DNA of 64,000 nt from Bog-473 sp963721585. Lineage in GTDB: Bacteria > Actinomycetota > Acidimicrobiia > Acidimicrobiales > RAAP-2. The DNA lies in the NCBI GenBank assembly GCA_963721585.1, contig CAVRJN010000008.1, positions 1 through 64,000 of the forward strand, given 5' to 3'. This document shows, one piece after another, positions 35,254 through 43,756 of this stretch (the first letter of the stretch is position 1; every line of letters begins with the position of its first letter). The notes beneath the pieces are model-generated. The model was not told where the DNA came from, made no database searches, and was given only the letters and a program-made list of their open reading frames with translations. The position numbers and the translations under genes are program-made.

Positions 35254-35993
35254 GCGGCGATCCCTTCCTCCACGCTCAGCCTGCCCTCCACGATCGCCTT
35301 GCCCACGATGGCCCCGTCCAGGCGGCGGCCCGCGGCAGCGAGGCCAGCCAGCGCCGTGAGGTCGTCGACGCCCGCCACGCCGCCCGACGCCACCACGGGC
35401 AACGAGGTGGCCGCCAGGAGCGCCCGCAATCCGGCGAGATCCGGACCCGACAGCATGCCGTCGCGCGCCACGGACGTCGCCACGACGGCGCCGATGGGTT
35501 CCTTCCCCCAGAGCTCGAGGAGATCGTTCACGGCGTGCCCCGATCCGGCGAGCCATCCCTGCGACTGCGCCTCGGCCACCCCGTCCCCGCCGACCCGGTA
35601 GTCGAGCCCCACGGCGACCCGTCCCGGCCAGCGGCGGGCGCAGCGGCCCGCCAACGCAGGCTCCTCGAGCGCGGCGGTGCCCAGGACCACCCGCGCCACG
35701 CCGGACCCGAGCACGCCCGCGGCATCGTCCTCGGAGCGGATGCCGCCACCGAATTCCACGCTGACCCCGGCCGCGCCGGCGAGGCCGACGATCTCGCGCA
35801 GCGCGTCGCGCTCGTGCGCCACGCCCGTGCGGGCCCCGTCGAGGTCGACGACGTGGATCCAGCGCGCGCCACCGGCGATGTAGCGCGCCGCGAGAGCCGC
35901 CGGGTCGCCGTAGCGCTCCTCGCGCTCGAAGTCACCCTGCGTGAGCCGCACCGCGGTGCCGCCGCGCAGGTCGATGGCCGGCAGCAACTCCAT
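35235..35993 (-). CDS. hisA: ProFAR isomerase HisA
   Basis: The TIM-barrel isomerase of histidine synthesis (252 residues). The catalytic D8 is in LLPAIDLRGGTAVRLTQGDF and D131 in VAVGLDYRVGGDG; phosphate sites are VEFGGGIRSEDDA and PVVASGGVAGVDDLTAL. In many actinobacteria this is the bifunctional PriA that also serves Trp synthesis. Here a separate trpF exists in the same operon, so a HisA-only role is likely. The ATG overlaps the hisH stop (ATGA). Confidence 0.94.
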   Translation of the reverse strand: MELLPAIDLRGGTAVRLTQGDFEREERYGDPAALAARYIAGGARWIHVVDLDGARTGVAHERDALREIVGLAGAAGVSVEFGGGIRSEDDAAGVLGSGVARVVLGTAALEEPALAGRCARRWPGRVAVGLDYRVGGDGVAEAQSQGWLAGSGHAVNDLLELWGKEPIGAVVATSVARDGMLSGPDLAGLRALLAATSLPVVASGGVAGVDDLTALAGLAAAGRRLDGAIVGKAIVEGRLSVEEGIAACAVSG

Positions 35994-36625
35994 CACGCCG
36001 CCTCTTCGGCCAGGCGCACGAAGTTGGCCAGGAGGGTCAGGCCCGTGGCGCCCGACTTCTCCGGGTGGAACTGCGCCCCCCACAGGGTGCCGCGCGTGGC
36101 CAGCGCCGCCACGTCGCCGCCGTAGTCGCACACCGCCGCCGTCTCGGGCCCGACGGGCGGGGCGAAGGAGTGCACGAAGTAGACCCAGGGCCTGGGGCCC
36201 AAGCCCCGCAATGGCTCGGGTTCTGCCACCGCGCCGCGCACCTCGAGCGTGTTCCACTGCATCTGCGGGTGCTTGACGCCCGGCGGCAGCGGCGCCACCT
36301 CGCCGGGGAAGACGCCGAGTCCGACTGCGCCCGGGCTCTCCCGCGAGCCCTCGTAGAGCAACTGGAACCCGACGCACACGCCGAAGAACGGCACGCCGTC
36401 CGCCACGGCGGCGCGGGCTGCGTCCTCCAACCCGCTGTCGTGCAGCGCCCGCGCGCACGCGCCGAACGCGCCGACGCCGGGGAGCACCACGGCATCGGCG
36501 GCCGCCACGCTCCCCGCGTCATCGACCAGCCGCGCCGCCGCACCGACGTACTGCAGCGCCTTCTCGGCCGAGCGGAGGTTCCCGATGCCGTAGTCGAGGA
36601 CGGCGATGCGCGGCCCTCCCGTCAC
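35993..36625 (-). CDS. hisH: Imidazole glycerol phosphate synthase, glutaminase subunit
   Basis: A class I glutamine amidotransferase supplying ammonia to HisF. The nucleophile is C84 (FFGVCVGFQLLYEGS), the His-Glu pair lies in GAQFHPEKSGATG, and the N-terminal IAVLDYGIGNLRSAEKAL is characteristic. It has 210 residues. The GTG at 36625 overlaps the hisB stop and its own stop overlaps the hisA ATG. Confidence 0.95.
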   Translation of the reverse strand: MTGGPRIAVLDYGIGNLRSAEKALQYVGAAARLVDDAGSVAAADAVVLPGVGAFGACARALHDSGLEDAARAAVADGVPFFGVCVGFQLLYEGSRESPGAVGLGVFPGEVAPLPPGVKHPQMQWNTLEVRGAVAEPEPLRGLGPRPWVYFVHSFAPPVGPETAAVCDYGGDVAALATRGTLWGAQFHPEKSGATGLTLLANFVRLAEEAA

Positions 36626-37224
36626 AGGCTGCCCTTGGTGGAGGGGATGCCACCCCCCTCCACGCGCACGGCGTCGCGCAGGCAACGCGCCACCCCCTTG
36701 AAGCTGGCTTCCAGCATGTGATGCGTGTTCTTCCCTTCGAGCCGGCGGATGTGCAGGGTCAGGTTGGCCGCGGTCGCAAAGGCGCGCCAGAACTCCTCGG
36801 CCAGCTGCGGGTCGAAGGGCGGTGTGCCGAGCCCGGGCGTGTCCGGGGCGAACTCGAGCGAGTAGGCCAGATACGGCCGGCCCGACAGGTCGAGGGCCAC
36901 CTCGATGAGCGCCTCGTCGAGGGGCAGCAGCACGGAGGCGAAGCGCCGCACGCCGGCCTTGTCGCCCAGCGCCTCGGCGAGCAGGGCGCCGACGACGATG
37001 CCGACATCCTCCACGGTGTGGTGGGCGTCGACGTGCAGGTCGCCCGTGGCGTGCACGGTGAGGTCGAAGCCGGCGTGCTTTCCGAGCTGCTCGACCATGT
37101 GATCGAAGAAGGGGAGTCCCGTCGACACCTCGGTGCGTCCGCTGCCGTCGAGCACCAGTTCGGCCTCGATCGTCGTCTCCTTGGTGGCGCGCGCCTTGGT
37201 GGCGCGGCGGGCATCGGTGGTCAC
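36622..37224 (-). CDS. hisB: Imidazoleglycerol-phosphate dehydratase
   Basis: A Mn-dependent dehydratase. The metal-binding motifs are FFDHMVEQLGKHAGFDL, DLHVDAHHTVEDVGIVVG, and EGKNTHHMLEASFKGVAR. It has 200 residues: the monofunctional form without the histidinol-phosphatase domain. It starts at the GTG at 37224, overlapping the hisC stop. The N-terminal basic stretch (RRATKARATKE) is short and variable in the family. Confidence 0.95.
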   Translation of the reverse strand: MTTDARRATKARATKETTIEAELVLDGSGRTEVSTGLPFFDHMVEQLGKHAGFDLTVHATGDLHVDAHHTVEDVGIVVGALLAEALGDKAGVRRFASVLLPLDEALIEVALDLSGRPYLAYSLEFAPDTPGLGTPPFDPQLAEEFWRAFATAANLTLHIRRLEGKNTHHMLEASFKGVARCLRDAVRVEGGGIPSTKGSL

Positions 37225-38285
37225 AGGGTCTCCTTGAGGGCGTGGAGGAAGCGGTCGTTTTCCTCGGCCGTGCCGATGGTGACACGCAGACAACCGCGCA
37301 GGCCGTCCCAGCTGGCGCAGTTGCGGATGAGGACCGAGCGGTCCAGGAGGCCTTGCCACACGTCGTCGGCGTCGCGGTCCCGGGGCCGGAAGAGAATGAA
37401 ATTGGCATCGGAGGGCCAGCTGTCGACCGGCAGATCGCCCAGCGCGGCGGCCACCCTCCCCCGCTCCTCGGTGATACTGGCCACCCGTGCCTCCATCTCG
37501 GGCACGTGGCGCAGGGCGACCAGGCCGGCCACCTGGGTCTGCGCCGACAGGTGGTAGGGCAGCACGACGGACTCGCACGCCGTGACGACGGCCGGATCCG
37601 CCACCAGGTACCCCAGGCGCGCCCCGGCCATCGCCCAGGTCTTGGAGAAGGTCCGGGTCACGGCAAGGCCGGGTTGGGCCGGCCCGCGCAATGCCAGGGC
37701 CGACCACGGGGCGAACTGCCCGTAGGCCTCGTCCACGATCACCAGGCCCGGCGCGGCGGCGCTGACCGTAGCGACGGTCTCGGGTGGCTCGGCCCGGCCC
37801 GTCGGGTTGTTGGGCGAGCAGAGGAACGTGACGTCGGGATGCTGTGCCGCCAGCAACTCCAACGTGTGCCGGGGGTCGATCCGGAAGTCGTCGTCACGTG
37901 CGCCCTCGACGACCTCGGTGCCCGTGATACGCGCGATGTGGGAGTGCAACGCGTAGGTCGGCTCGAACACGAGGGCGCGCCGGCCGGGGCCCCCGAAGGC
38001 CAGGAGCAGGCTCTGCAACACTTCGTTGGAGCCGTTGGCGCAGAACACCTCGTCGGGCGTCACCCCGTGCAGATCAGCCACGGCCTGCCGGAGCTCGGTG
38101 GCAGGCCGGTCGGGGTAACGGTGGAAGGAGATCTCCGCCAGCCCCGCCAGCAGCTCGTCGCGCCAGGCTTCGGGCGGCGCGAAGGGGGACTCGTTCGTAT
38201 TGAGACGCACCTCCGCGTCCACCTGGGGCGAGTGGTAGCCCTCGGACAGCACGAGGTCGGGGCGCACGGGTGGGACGGCGCTCAT
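37221..38285 (-). CDS. hisC: Histidinol-phosphate aminotransferase
   Basis: A fold-type I PLP aminotransferase (354 residues). K215 (RTFSKTWAMAGARLGY) is the Schiff-base lysine. Other family motifs are RLNTNESPFAPPEA, FCANGSNEVLQSLLLA, CSPNNPTGRAEPPE and the VIVDEAYGQF aspartate. It converts imidazole acetol phosphate to histidinol phosphate. The ATG at 38285 overlaps the hisD stop. Confidence 0.94.
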   Translation of the reverse strand: MSAVPPVRPDLVLSEGYHSPQVDAEVRLNTNESPFAPPEAWRDELLAGLAEISFHRYPDRPATELRQAVADLHGVTPDEVFCANGSNEVLQSLLLAFGGPGRRALVFEPTYALHSHIARITGTEVVEGARDDDFRIDPRHTLELLAAQHPDVTFLCSPNNPTGRAEPPETVATVSAAAPGLVIVDEAYGQFAPWSALALRGPAQPGLAVTRTFSKTWAMAGARLGYLVADPAVVTACESVVLPYHLSAQTQVAGLVALRHVPEMEARVASITEERGRVAAALGDLPVDSWPSDANFILFRPRDRDADDVWQGLLDRSVLIRNCASWDGLRGCLRVTIGTAEENDRFLHALKETL

Positions 38286-39598
38286 GTTGGACCACGTTCG
38301 TGGAGTGCATCGAGGCGGCGCTGCACCGACTCGGCGTGCGCCGGCAGGCCCTCGGTCTCGGCCAGGGTGACGACGAGCGGGCCCAGCACGCGGATCGCGT
38401 CAGGTGTCACGCGGACCGCGTGCATGTGCTTGCGAAAGTCGTCGGCCCGCAAGGCGGACGCAAAGCGAGCCGTCCGGTGCGTAGGCAATACGTGATTCGG
38501 TCCCGCGATGTAATCGCCCATGCTGGCCGGCGACCACGGCCCGATGAAGACAGCGCCGGCGTTCTGAACGAGGCCGAGCAACTCCCGCCCCTCTTCCTCG
38601 GGCACCATCAGCTGCAGGTGCTCGGGCGCGATGACGTTGGCGACGGCCAGGGCCTCCTCGGGTCCGTCGACAAGGCAGGCGATCCCCGCCGTGGCCAGCG
38701 TCGCCTCCAGATCGGCCCGCCGGCTCGACGCGGCGACAAGACGGTCCACTTCTGCGGAGATCTTCCGTGCCTGTTCGGCATCCCACGTCACCAACCACGC
38801 CAGTCCGTCGGGACCGTGCTCGGCCTGCACGACCAGATCGACGGCGGCAAACGACGGGGGGGCATCGGGGCCGGCGACGACGACGATCTCGGAGGGGCCG
38901 GCGAAGGCCGACGCCACGCCCACGACGCCCGACAACTGGCGCTTGGCCTCGGCCACGTACGCGTTGCCCGGGCCTGCGATGACGTCGACGGCCGGCACGC
39001 TAGCGGTCCCGTAGGCCATGGCGGCGATGGCCTGGGCCCCGCCGATCCGGTACACGTCGTTCACCCCGGCCACGGAAGCCGCACACAAAGTGGCGATGTC
39101 GACCTTTCCGTCCTCGGCCGGCGGCACGCAGAGTGCGATGCTGCCCACGCCGGCCACCCGGGCCGGTGCCGCGCACATCAGCACAGTCGAGGGGTAGCGG
39201 GCGCGCCCACCCGGCACGTAGATGCCGACGCGCCCCACGGCGCGTGTCATGTGCCCGACCGTGATGCCGCCTTCGACCAGATCCCCGGGCGGTGTGCCTT
39301 CGTGTGCGTGATAGGTCAGGATGCGTCCGAACGCCACCTCGAGGGCCCGCCAGAGTGCGGGGTCGGCTTCGTCACAGGCCTTCTCGATCTCGGCCTGGGG
39401 GACCCGGAGGCCGTCAGACACGTCCACTCGGTCGAACTCCGCCGTGTAGCGGACGAGAGCCACATCCCCCTCGGCCCGGACATGGCGCAGGATGTCGGAC
39501 ACGACGTCGTGGACACCGGAACCGGGGTCCGACGGGCGCGGCAGGACCGCCTCGTAGGGCGGTGGGGTGCCGCGCAGGTCCAGGGTGCGGAGGGGCAT
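38282..39598 (-). CDS. hisD: Histidinol dehydrogenase
   Basis: Catalyses the two final oxidations to histidine (438 residues). Typical segments are GRVGIYVPGGRARYPSTVLM, DVIAGPGNAYVAEAKRQL and FAGPSEIVVVAGP. The Zn/catalytic glutamate-histidine region is VQAEHGPDGLAWLV, with later IAPEHLQLMV, GPWSPASMGDYIAGPNHVLPT and the end-domain KHMHAVRVT. It is the first gene of the his-trp unit; its ATG at 39598 faces the divergent small gene at 39695, so the operon promoter should lie in the 96 bp between them. Confidence 0.95.
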   Translation of the reverse strand: MPLRTLDLRGTPPPYEAVLPRPSDPGSGVHDVVSDILRHVRAEGDVALVRYTAEFDRVDVSDGLRVPQAEIEKACDEADPALWRALEVAFGRILTYHAHEGTPPGDLVEGGITVGHMTRAVGRVGIYVPGGRARYPSTVLMCAAPARVAGVGSIALCVPPAEDGKVDIATLCAASVAGVNDVYRIGGAQAIAAMAYGTASVPAVDVIAGPGNAYVAEAKRQLSGVVGVASAFAGPSEIVVVAGPDAPPSFAAVDLVVQAEHGPDGLAWLVTWDAEQARKISAEVDRLVAASSRRADLEATLATAGIACLVDGPEEALAVANVIAPEHLQLMVPEEEGRELLGLVQNAGAVFIGPWSPASMGDYIAGPNHVLPTHRTARFASALRADDFRKHMHAVRVTPDAIRVLGPLVVTLAETEGLPAHAESVQRRLDALHERGPT

Positions 39599-39694
39599 GA
39601 GTGCACCAGGCTACCGGTGGGCCCCCGAGGGTCCTTGCCGGTGCGCCGTCGAGGCATGCGGCGCACCACTGCGGGGGTGGGCCATCATCGCGGG

Positions 39695-39892
39695 ATGACT
39701 TCCGCCGCCGAGATCTCCTCGCTCTCCTCCACCCTGTCCGAATTGCACGACCGGGTCACGGCGCTCGCGGAAGGCGCACTGGCCACCGGCGACGAAGACA
39801 TGGCACACGAGCTCATCGCCGTCGAGCGCGCCCTCGGCGGGGCCCTCCGTCGCCTCCGCCGCTTCGGTCAGGGCCGCAGCCCGCGCCGCTGA
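39695..39892 (+). CDS. Small helical protein, 65 residues
   Basis: A short alpha-helical protein starting MTSAAEISSLSSTLSELHDR and ending LRRLRRFGQGRSPRR, acidic first half and strongly basic end. It has the look of a conserved small actinobacterial protein with a DNA- or RNA-binding tail, but I do not recognise it. The ATG at 39695 follows GCGGGA. It is divergent from hisD and convergent with the VapC-like gene. A longer in-frame extension upstream is antisense to hisD and is rejected. Confidence 0.55.
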   Translation: MTSAAEISSLSSTLSELHDRVTALAEGALATGDEDMAHELIAVERALGGALRRLRRFGQGRSPRR

Positions 39893-39905
39893 GCGGACGG
39901 GCCCG

Positions 39906-40304
39906 TCACACCGCGTAGAGGACGAGCTCGTGGCCCAGGAGGGATGCCGCCGTTCGCAGCACGGCTTGGCGCTGTGCCACCACGGCACAGTTGCGTCGCT
40001 CCGCCACCTCGACCACCGCCACGGTGCTCAGGTCCGAGGTGTCGCAGCGCGCCGCGATCTCGCCGGATCGGCGAGCGGCCTCTCCGTCGAAGGGCTCCAC
40101 CTCGGTCCCGGCCAGCAGCTCGTCGATGCGATCGCTGCGCGCCTCGGTCCGGTAGCCCTCGGCCACGGTCACGGCGGGGATGACCGGCACAATGCCGTTG
40201 GAAAGTGCGGCGCGGTGCAGCGCCCACACCATGCGGTCGCCTCGTGCCGCCGCGTGGAGCGCGCCGAGTCCGTAGACCAGGCCCTCGCGGCGCGCCGTGC
40301 TCAC
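39906..40304 (-). CDS. VapC-like PIN-domain protein, catalytic residues degenerate
   Basis: A 132-residue PIN-fold protein in the toxin position of a toxin-antitoxin pair. The frame follows the VapC pattern: GLVYGLGALHAAARGDRMVW, VIPAVTVAEGYR, DGEAARRSGEIAARCDTSD, and RRNCAVVAQRQA. The first catalytic Asp of the family, expected in the LVYDxGAL position, is Gly, and the usual SDVVDAHV aspartate near DTSDLSTVAVVEVA is Thr. The RNase site is therefore probably dead. The GTG at 40304 overlaps the antitoxin stop (GTGA). Confidence 0.7.
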   Translation of the reverse strand: MSTARREGLVYGLGALHAAARGDRMVWALHRAALSNGIVPVIPAVTVAEGYRTEARSDRIDELLAGTEVEPFDGEAARRSGEIAARCDTSDLSTVAVVEVAERRNCAVVAQRQAVLRTAASLLGHELVLYAV

Positions 40305-40567
40305 CGGCGCCGGACCCGCGAGGCCACACCGGACACACCCGAACGCAGGCGGGCCAACAGAGCCTCGCCGGCGGCGAGTTCCTCGGCGCTCAGCGACCCC
40401 GTTTCGCCCTCCCACGCCGCCACGCCGCGCAGGCCCTGACGCACCCTCAGCTGCTTCTCAGCAGCAGAGGAGAGCCACGCGCTGAAAGAGACGCCGTCCT
40501 GTTTCGCGGCCTCTTCGACCGACGACGCCACCTCGTCATCGAGAGACACCGAGCGCTTGGTGACCAT
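40301..40567 (-). CDS. VapB-like antitoxin
   Basis: An 88-residue protein with an N-terminal ribbon-helix-helix-like segment (KRSVSLDDEVASSVEEAAKQ, then FSAWLSSAAEKQL) for DNA binding and dimerisation, and an acidic helical C-terminal part (SLSAEELAAGEALLARLRSG) of the kind that wraps the partner toxin. The ATG at 40567 is preceded on its strand by a short AT-richer stretch. It is co-transcribed with the PIN gene by a 4-bp overlap. It probably still autoregulates the pair even if the toxin is inactive. Confidence 0.75.
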   Translation of the reverse strand: MVTKRSVSLDDEVASSVEEAAKQDGVSFSAWLSSAAEKQLRVRQGLRGVAAWEGETGSLSAEELAAGEALLARLRSGVSGVASRVRRR

Positions 40568-40631
40568 GGTCCGAGGGTAGCACCTGGAGTACTACCAACC
40601 GTTCCCAGCCGTCCCACCTGCGCCGGAAACA

Positions 40632-40659
40632 CCAATGCCGGCCCGAAGGCCGGCATTGG
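40632..40659 (-). terminator. Strong perfect hairpin downstream of nth
   Basis: A perfect 12-bp stem, CCAATGCCGGCC (40632-40643) with GGCCGGCATTGG (40648-40659), closed by a CGAA tetraloop. There is no U-tract. It lies 156 bp after the nth stop and 65 bp before the antitoxin start, so it most likely ends nth transcription; it is symmetric and could act on both strands. Confidence 0.6.
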
Positions 40660-40814
40660 GCGAGTCGGCCAGGAGGCGGATCCCAGCGACGACTCTCGCG
40701 GAACCAGGTGGCGGGAACCGGTTCCGGCGACAATGGTAGCCCCTCGGTTTTCCGATTACACCTTGACTACAACGAATTGCCCGAAACGGGGGTGAATGCC
40801 CCCGGCCGCGCCGA

Positions 40815-41528
40815 TTACCGGACCGAAGGGCAGAAATCCGCCAAAGAGCATGCGTCGCAGTGGGGTTTCCGGGCAACACACGTGTTTCGGCCGTGCAGAA
40901 TCACCCTGAGGCTGAAGGCGCCACGCTCGTCGGCCGGGATGAACGAATTCAGCTCGTGCTCCACCTTGACGGCGTCCCGCCGCGCCGGTGGAGGAAGCCC
41001 CTCGGTGAGGTGCAGGCGTTCGCTCACCCGCAGGACGTGAGTGTCGACGGGCAGCCCCGGGAGCCCGAACGCCACGCTGCGAACGACATTGCCCGTCTTG
41101 CGACCGACGCCCGGAATGGTCACCAGATCTTCCAATGCGGTCGGCACGGCGCCCCCGTAGCGGTCGGCCACTGCGCTCGCCATGCCGATGAGGCTCCGGG
41201 TCTTGGCGCGGAAGAACCCGGTGGAACGGACGAGCTCCTCGACGTGTTCGGGGTTCGCGGCGGCGAGCGCCTCGGCGTCGGGATACTGCGCGAAGAGCGC
41301 GGGCGTCACCAGGTTCACCCGGGCGTCGGTGCTCTGGGCCGACAAGATGGTGGCCGCCAGCAATTGGAACGGGTCCTTGAAGTCCAGCGCGCACAGCTCG
41401 GCCGCGGTGCCGGGATAGACCTCGGCCAGGCGCTCGACCGTCAGCCGGGCCCGACCTTTCGCTGTCCTGGGCTGCGCCACCGGTTCACGGTACCGGGTTA
41501 CGTTGGCGACAGTGGACGCTCTGGACAT
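40815..41528 (-). CDS. nth: Endonuclease III (DNA glycosylase/AP lyase)
   Basis: A base-excision repair enzyme for oxidised pyrimidines. It has the HhH motif LVTIPGVGRKTGNVVRSVAF, the catalytic Asp in PGLPVDTHVLRVS, an ILSAQSTDARVN segment, and a [4Fe-4S] site at the C terminus with four cysteines in CVARKPHCDACSLADFC. It has 237 residues from the ATG at 41528; the first 20 or so residues are extra to the family and overlap the divergent mshD start, so a start slightly downstream is possible. Confidence 0.93.
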   Translation of the reverse strand: MSRASTVANVTRYREPVAQPRTAKGRARLTVERLAEVYPGTAAELCALDFKDPFQLLAATILSAQSTDARVNLVTPALFAQYPDAEALAAANPEHVEELVRSTGFFRAKTRSLIGMASAVADRYGGAVPTALEDLVTIPGVGRKTGNVVRSVAFGLPGLPVDTHVLRVSERLHLTEGLPPPARRDAVKVEHELNSFIPADERGAFSLRVILHGRNTCVARKPHCDACSLADFCPSVR

Positions 41529-42435
41529 GGCGGTGGCCGATCTGCGGGCGTTGTCCGCTCCCGATCGCGCCTCGCTGAGCGCGCTGCTCGAGCGGGCGGA
41601 CGCCGCGAGCGATCACCCGCCCCTGCCCGAGCCGCAGGCACTGGCCGTCTCGCAGGTCGCCCAGGCTCCGGACGGCGAGCGCGTCGTGCTGGCCCGGCAG
41701 GGAACCGAACTCGTCGGGACCGCCCTGCTGTCGCCCGCACGCGACGGCTCGACGGTCGTGCACGTGGTGGTCGACCCGTCGGCACCGGCGCTCCGGCAGG
41801 GGCTCCTCGAGCGGGCCGTGGAGGAGGCGCCCAGGTCCGCCCCGATCCACCTGTGGGTCATGCAGGCCACCGCGTCCGACGACGACAGCGCTGCCGCCGA
41901 GGGTTTCGCCCCCGAGCGCGACCTGCTCCAGATGCGCGTCGCGCTCCCGCTGCACGCCGACGTGGTGGCTGCCACCAGGCCACTCGCGACGCGGGCCTTC
42001 GTGATCGGCGGCGACGAGGAGCCGTGGGTCGAGACCAACAACCGGGCCTTCGCCGGCCACCCCGAACAGGGAGCGTGGACAGTCGCCGAGCTGCAGGAGC
42101 GGATGGCCGCCGACTGGTTCGAGGTCGACGACTTCCTCGTCGCCGACGACCCGGACGGGCCCGGTCTCATCGGAGCCTGCTGGACCAAGGTGCACCGCCA
42201 CCGGAATCCCGTCCTGGGCGAGATCTACGTGATCGACGTCGACCCCCGGCACCACGGGCAGGGCTGGGGCCGGTCCCTCACCGTGGCCGGGCTCACGCAC
42301 CTGGCGGCTCTCGGGATCACGGTCGGGATGCTGTACACCGACGCCACCAACGAGGCCGCCGTGGCGCTCTACCGTTCACTGGGCTTCACGGTCGACCACA
42401 TCGACCGGTCGTACCGCCGCGACCCGACCGCCTGA
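41503..42435 (+). CDS. mshD: Mycothiol synthase
   Basis: The last step of mycothiol synthesis, acetylating Cys-GlcN-Ins. It is a tandem GNAT protein (310 residues): a degenerate N-terminal acetyltransferase unit (about 50-150) and an active C-terminal unit with the acetyl-CoA loop in IYVIDVDPRHHGQGWGRSLT, followed by the family-typical MLYTDATNEAAVALYRSLGF end. The presence of mshD supports an actinobacterial host. The first ATG at 41503 lies inside the nth start region; an internal start at about 41527 is also possible. Confidence 0.9.
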   Translation: MATVDALDMAVADLRALSAPDRASLSALLERADAASDHPPLPEPQALAVSQVAQAPDGERVVLARQGTELVGTALLSPARDGSTVVHVVVDPSAPALRQGLLERAVEEAPRSAPIHLWVMQATASDDDSAAAEGFAPERDLLQMRVALPLHADVVAATRPLATRAFVIGGDEEPWVETNNRAFAGHPEQGAWTVAELQERMAADWFEVDDFLVADDPDGPGLIGACWTKVHRHRNPVLGEIYVIDVDPRHHGQGWGRSLTVAGLTHLAALGITVGMLYTDATNEAAVALYRSLGFTVDHIDRSYRRDPTA

Positions 42436-42475
42436 CCGCCGCCGTTCAACGGGGGGCTGCAGGTCAGGTGCCCGC

Positions 42476-43198
42476 TCAGCTGATGCCGGATCCGATGGCC
42501 TTGCCCACCCCGAACGTCACGCCCGCCGCCACGACCGTCACCGCCAGTTGCCGCAACGCCGACACCACGACGGACCGTTCGGTGAAGCGGGCCAGCACGA
42601 TGCCGACCGCCACCGAGGCCACCGCGCCCAACACGATGGACAGCGCAATGGCCGTCGTGCCGGAGGTGAAGAGCCACGGTGCCAACGGGATGAAGGCCCC
42701 GAGGGCAAAGGTGACGAACGAGGCGGCGGCGGCCTGCCAGGCCGACCCCAGGCTGTGCGGGGTGATGCCGAGCTCCTCGCGGGCATGCGTTTCGAGCGCG
42801 AGGTCGGGGTCCTGCATGACCTCGTTGACCATCTCGCCCGCGACCACGGGATCGATGCCACGACGCACGTAGATCCCGCGCAGCTCGGTCGCCTCGCCCT
42901 CGGGGCTGTGCCGGAGGGATCGCCGCTCCACATCGAGCTCGCGCTCCATCAGCTCGCGCTGCGCGGTCATGGAGAGATACTCCCCGGCCGCCATGGAGAA
43001 GGAGCCCGCGATGAGGCCGGCCACCCCCGCCAGGCGCACGATGGAACCTCCGGGGTTGGCCCCCGCTATCCCGAGGACAAGGGAGACGTTGGTCACCAGG
43101 CCGTCGCTGACGCCGAAGACGGCCGCTCGGGCCCCTCCGCCCCGGAAATCCCGGTGGTGGTGTGGAAGCGTCGGATCGTGCTCGGACGGGGAACTCAC
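42476..43198 (-). CDS. VIT1/CCC1-family transporter
   Basis: A 240-residue membrane protein of the vacuolar-iron-transporter type. The N-terminal part has AVFGVSDGLVTNVSLVLGIA and IAGSFSMAAGEYLSMTAQRE, the signature transmembrane pair. A cytosolic helical domain rich in acidic residues, likely metal-binding, follows (IDPVVAGEMVNEVMQDPDLA), and then three more membrane segments (SFVTFALGAFIPLAPWLF, ALSIVLGAVASVAVGIVLA, LAVTVVAAGVTFGVGKAIG). It probably exports Fe or Mn. It starts at the GTG at 43198 and is divergent from the MaoC-like gene. Confidence 0.85.
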   Translation of the reverse strand: MSSPSEHDPTLPHHHRDFRGGGARAAVFGVSDGLVTNVSLVLGIAGANPGGSIVRLAGVAGLIAGSFSMAAGEYLSMTAQRELMERELDVERRSLRHSPEGEATELRGIYVRRGIDPVVAGEMVNEVMQDPDLALETHAREELGITPHSLGSAWQAAAASFVTFALGAFIPLAPWLFTSGTTAIALSIVLGAVASVAVGIVLARFTERSVVVSALRQLAVTVVAAGVTFGVGKAIGSGIS

Positions 43199-43276
43199 CT
43201 CGTCAGCGTAGTGAGGCGCTCCCACGCGGGTAGCGTCCTGCAGCGGAATCAGACCCTGACCAGCGAGGAGCGCACC

Positions 43277-43732
43277 ATGACCACCATCATCGACGGCGTC
43301 GATGCCTTTGCCGAGCTCGTCGGCAAGGACCTCGGCTACTCGGAATGGCAGCCGATCACGCAGGAGCGGGTGAACCTCTTTGCCGACGCCACCGACGACC
43401 ACCAGTGGATCCACGTCGACCCCGAGCGGGCCAAGAGCGGTCCCTTCGGTGTGGCCATCGCGCACGGGTACCTGACCCTCTCGCTGGCGCCCGTCCTGCT
43501 GAACAAGGTCATCCGGGTCGACAACACGAAGTTCGGCGTCAACTACGGCTGCAACAAGGTCCGCTTCCCCTCTCCCGTGCCGGTCGGCTCGGAGCTGCGC
43601 ATGGGCGTCACGATCGCCGCCGCCGACGAGACCGAGGGTGGCGTGCAGGTCACCTACGACCTCGTCATGGAGGTCAAGGACGCGCCCAAGCCCGCCTGCG
43701 TGGCCCAGGTCGTCTACCGCTACTACCGCTGA
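43277..43732 (+). CDS. MaoC-like hot-dog dehydratase
   Basis: A 151-residue single hot-dog enzyme of the R-specific hydratase (MaoC) type. The catalytic Asp and His lie in FADATDDHQWIHVDPERAKS, followed by GPFGVAIAHGYLTLSLAPVL and NKVRFPSPVPVGSELRM. It probably acts on an enoyl-thioester. GAGGAG precedes the ATG at 43277 by about 7 bp. It is followed by menG with a 24-bp gap and may be in the same transcript, though no direct menaquinone role is known. Confidence 0.88.
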   Translation: MTTIIDGVDAFAELVGKDLGYSEWQPITQERVNLFADATDDHQWIHVDPERAKSGPFGVAIAHGYLTLSLAPVLLNKVIRVDNTKFGVNYGCNKVRFPSPVPVGSELRMGVTIAAADETEGGVQVTYDLVMEVKDAPKPACVAQVVYRYYR

Positions 43733-43756
43733 CTCCCGCTGCCACCCACTGACGCC

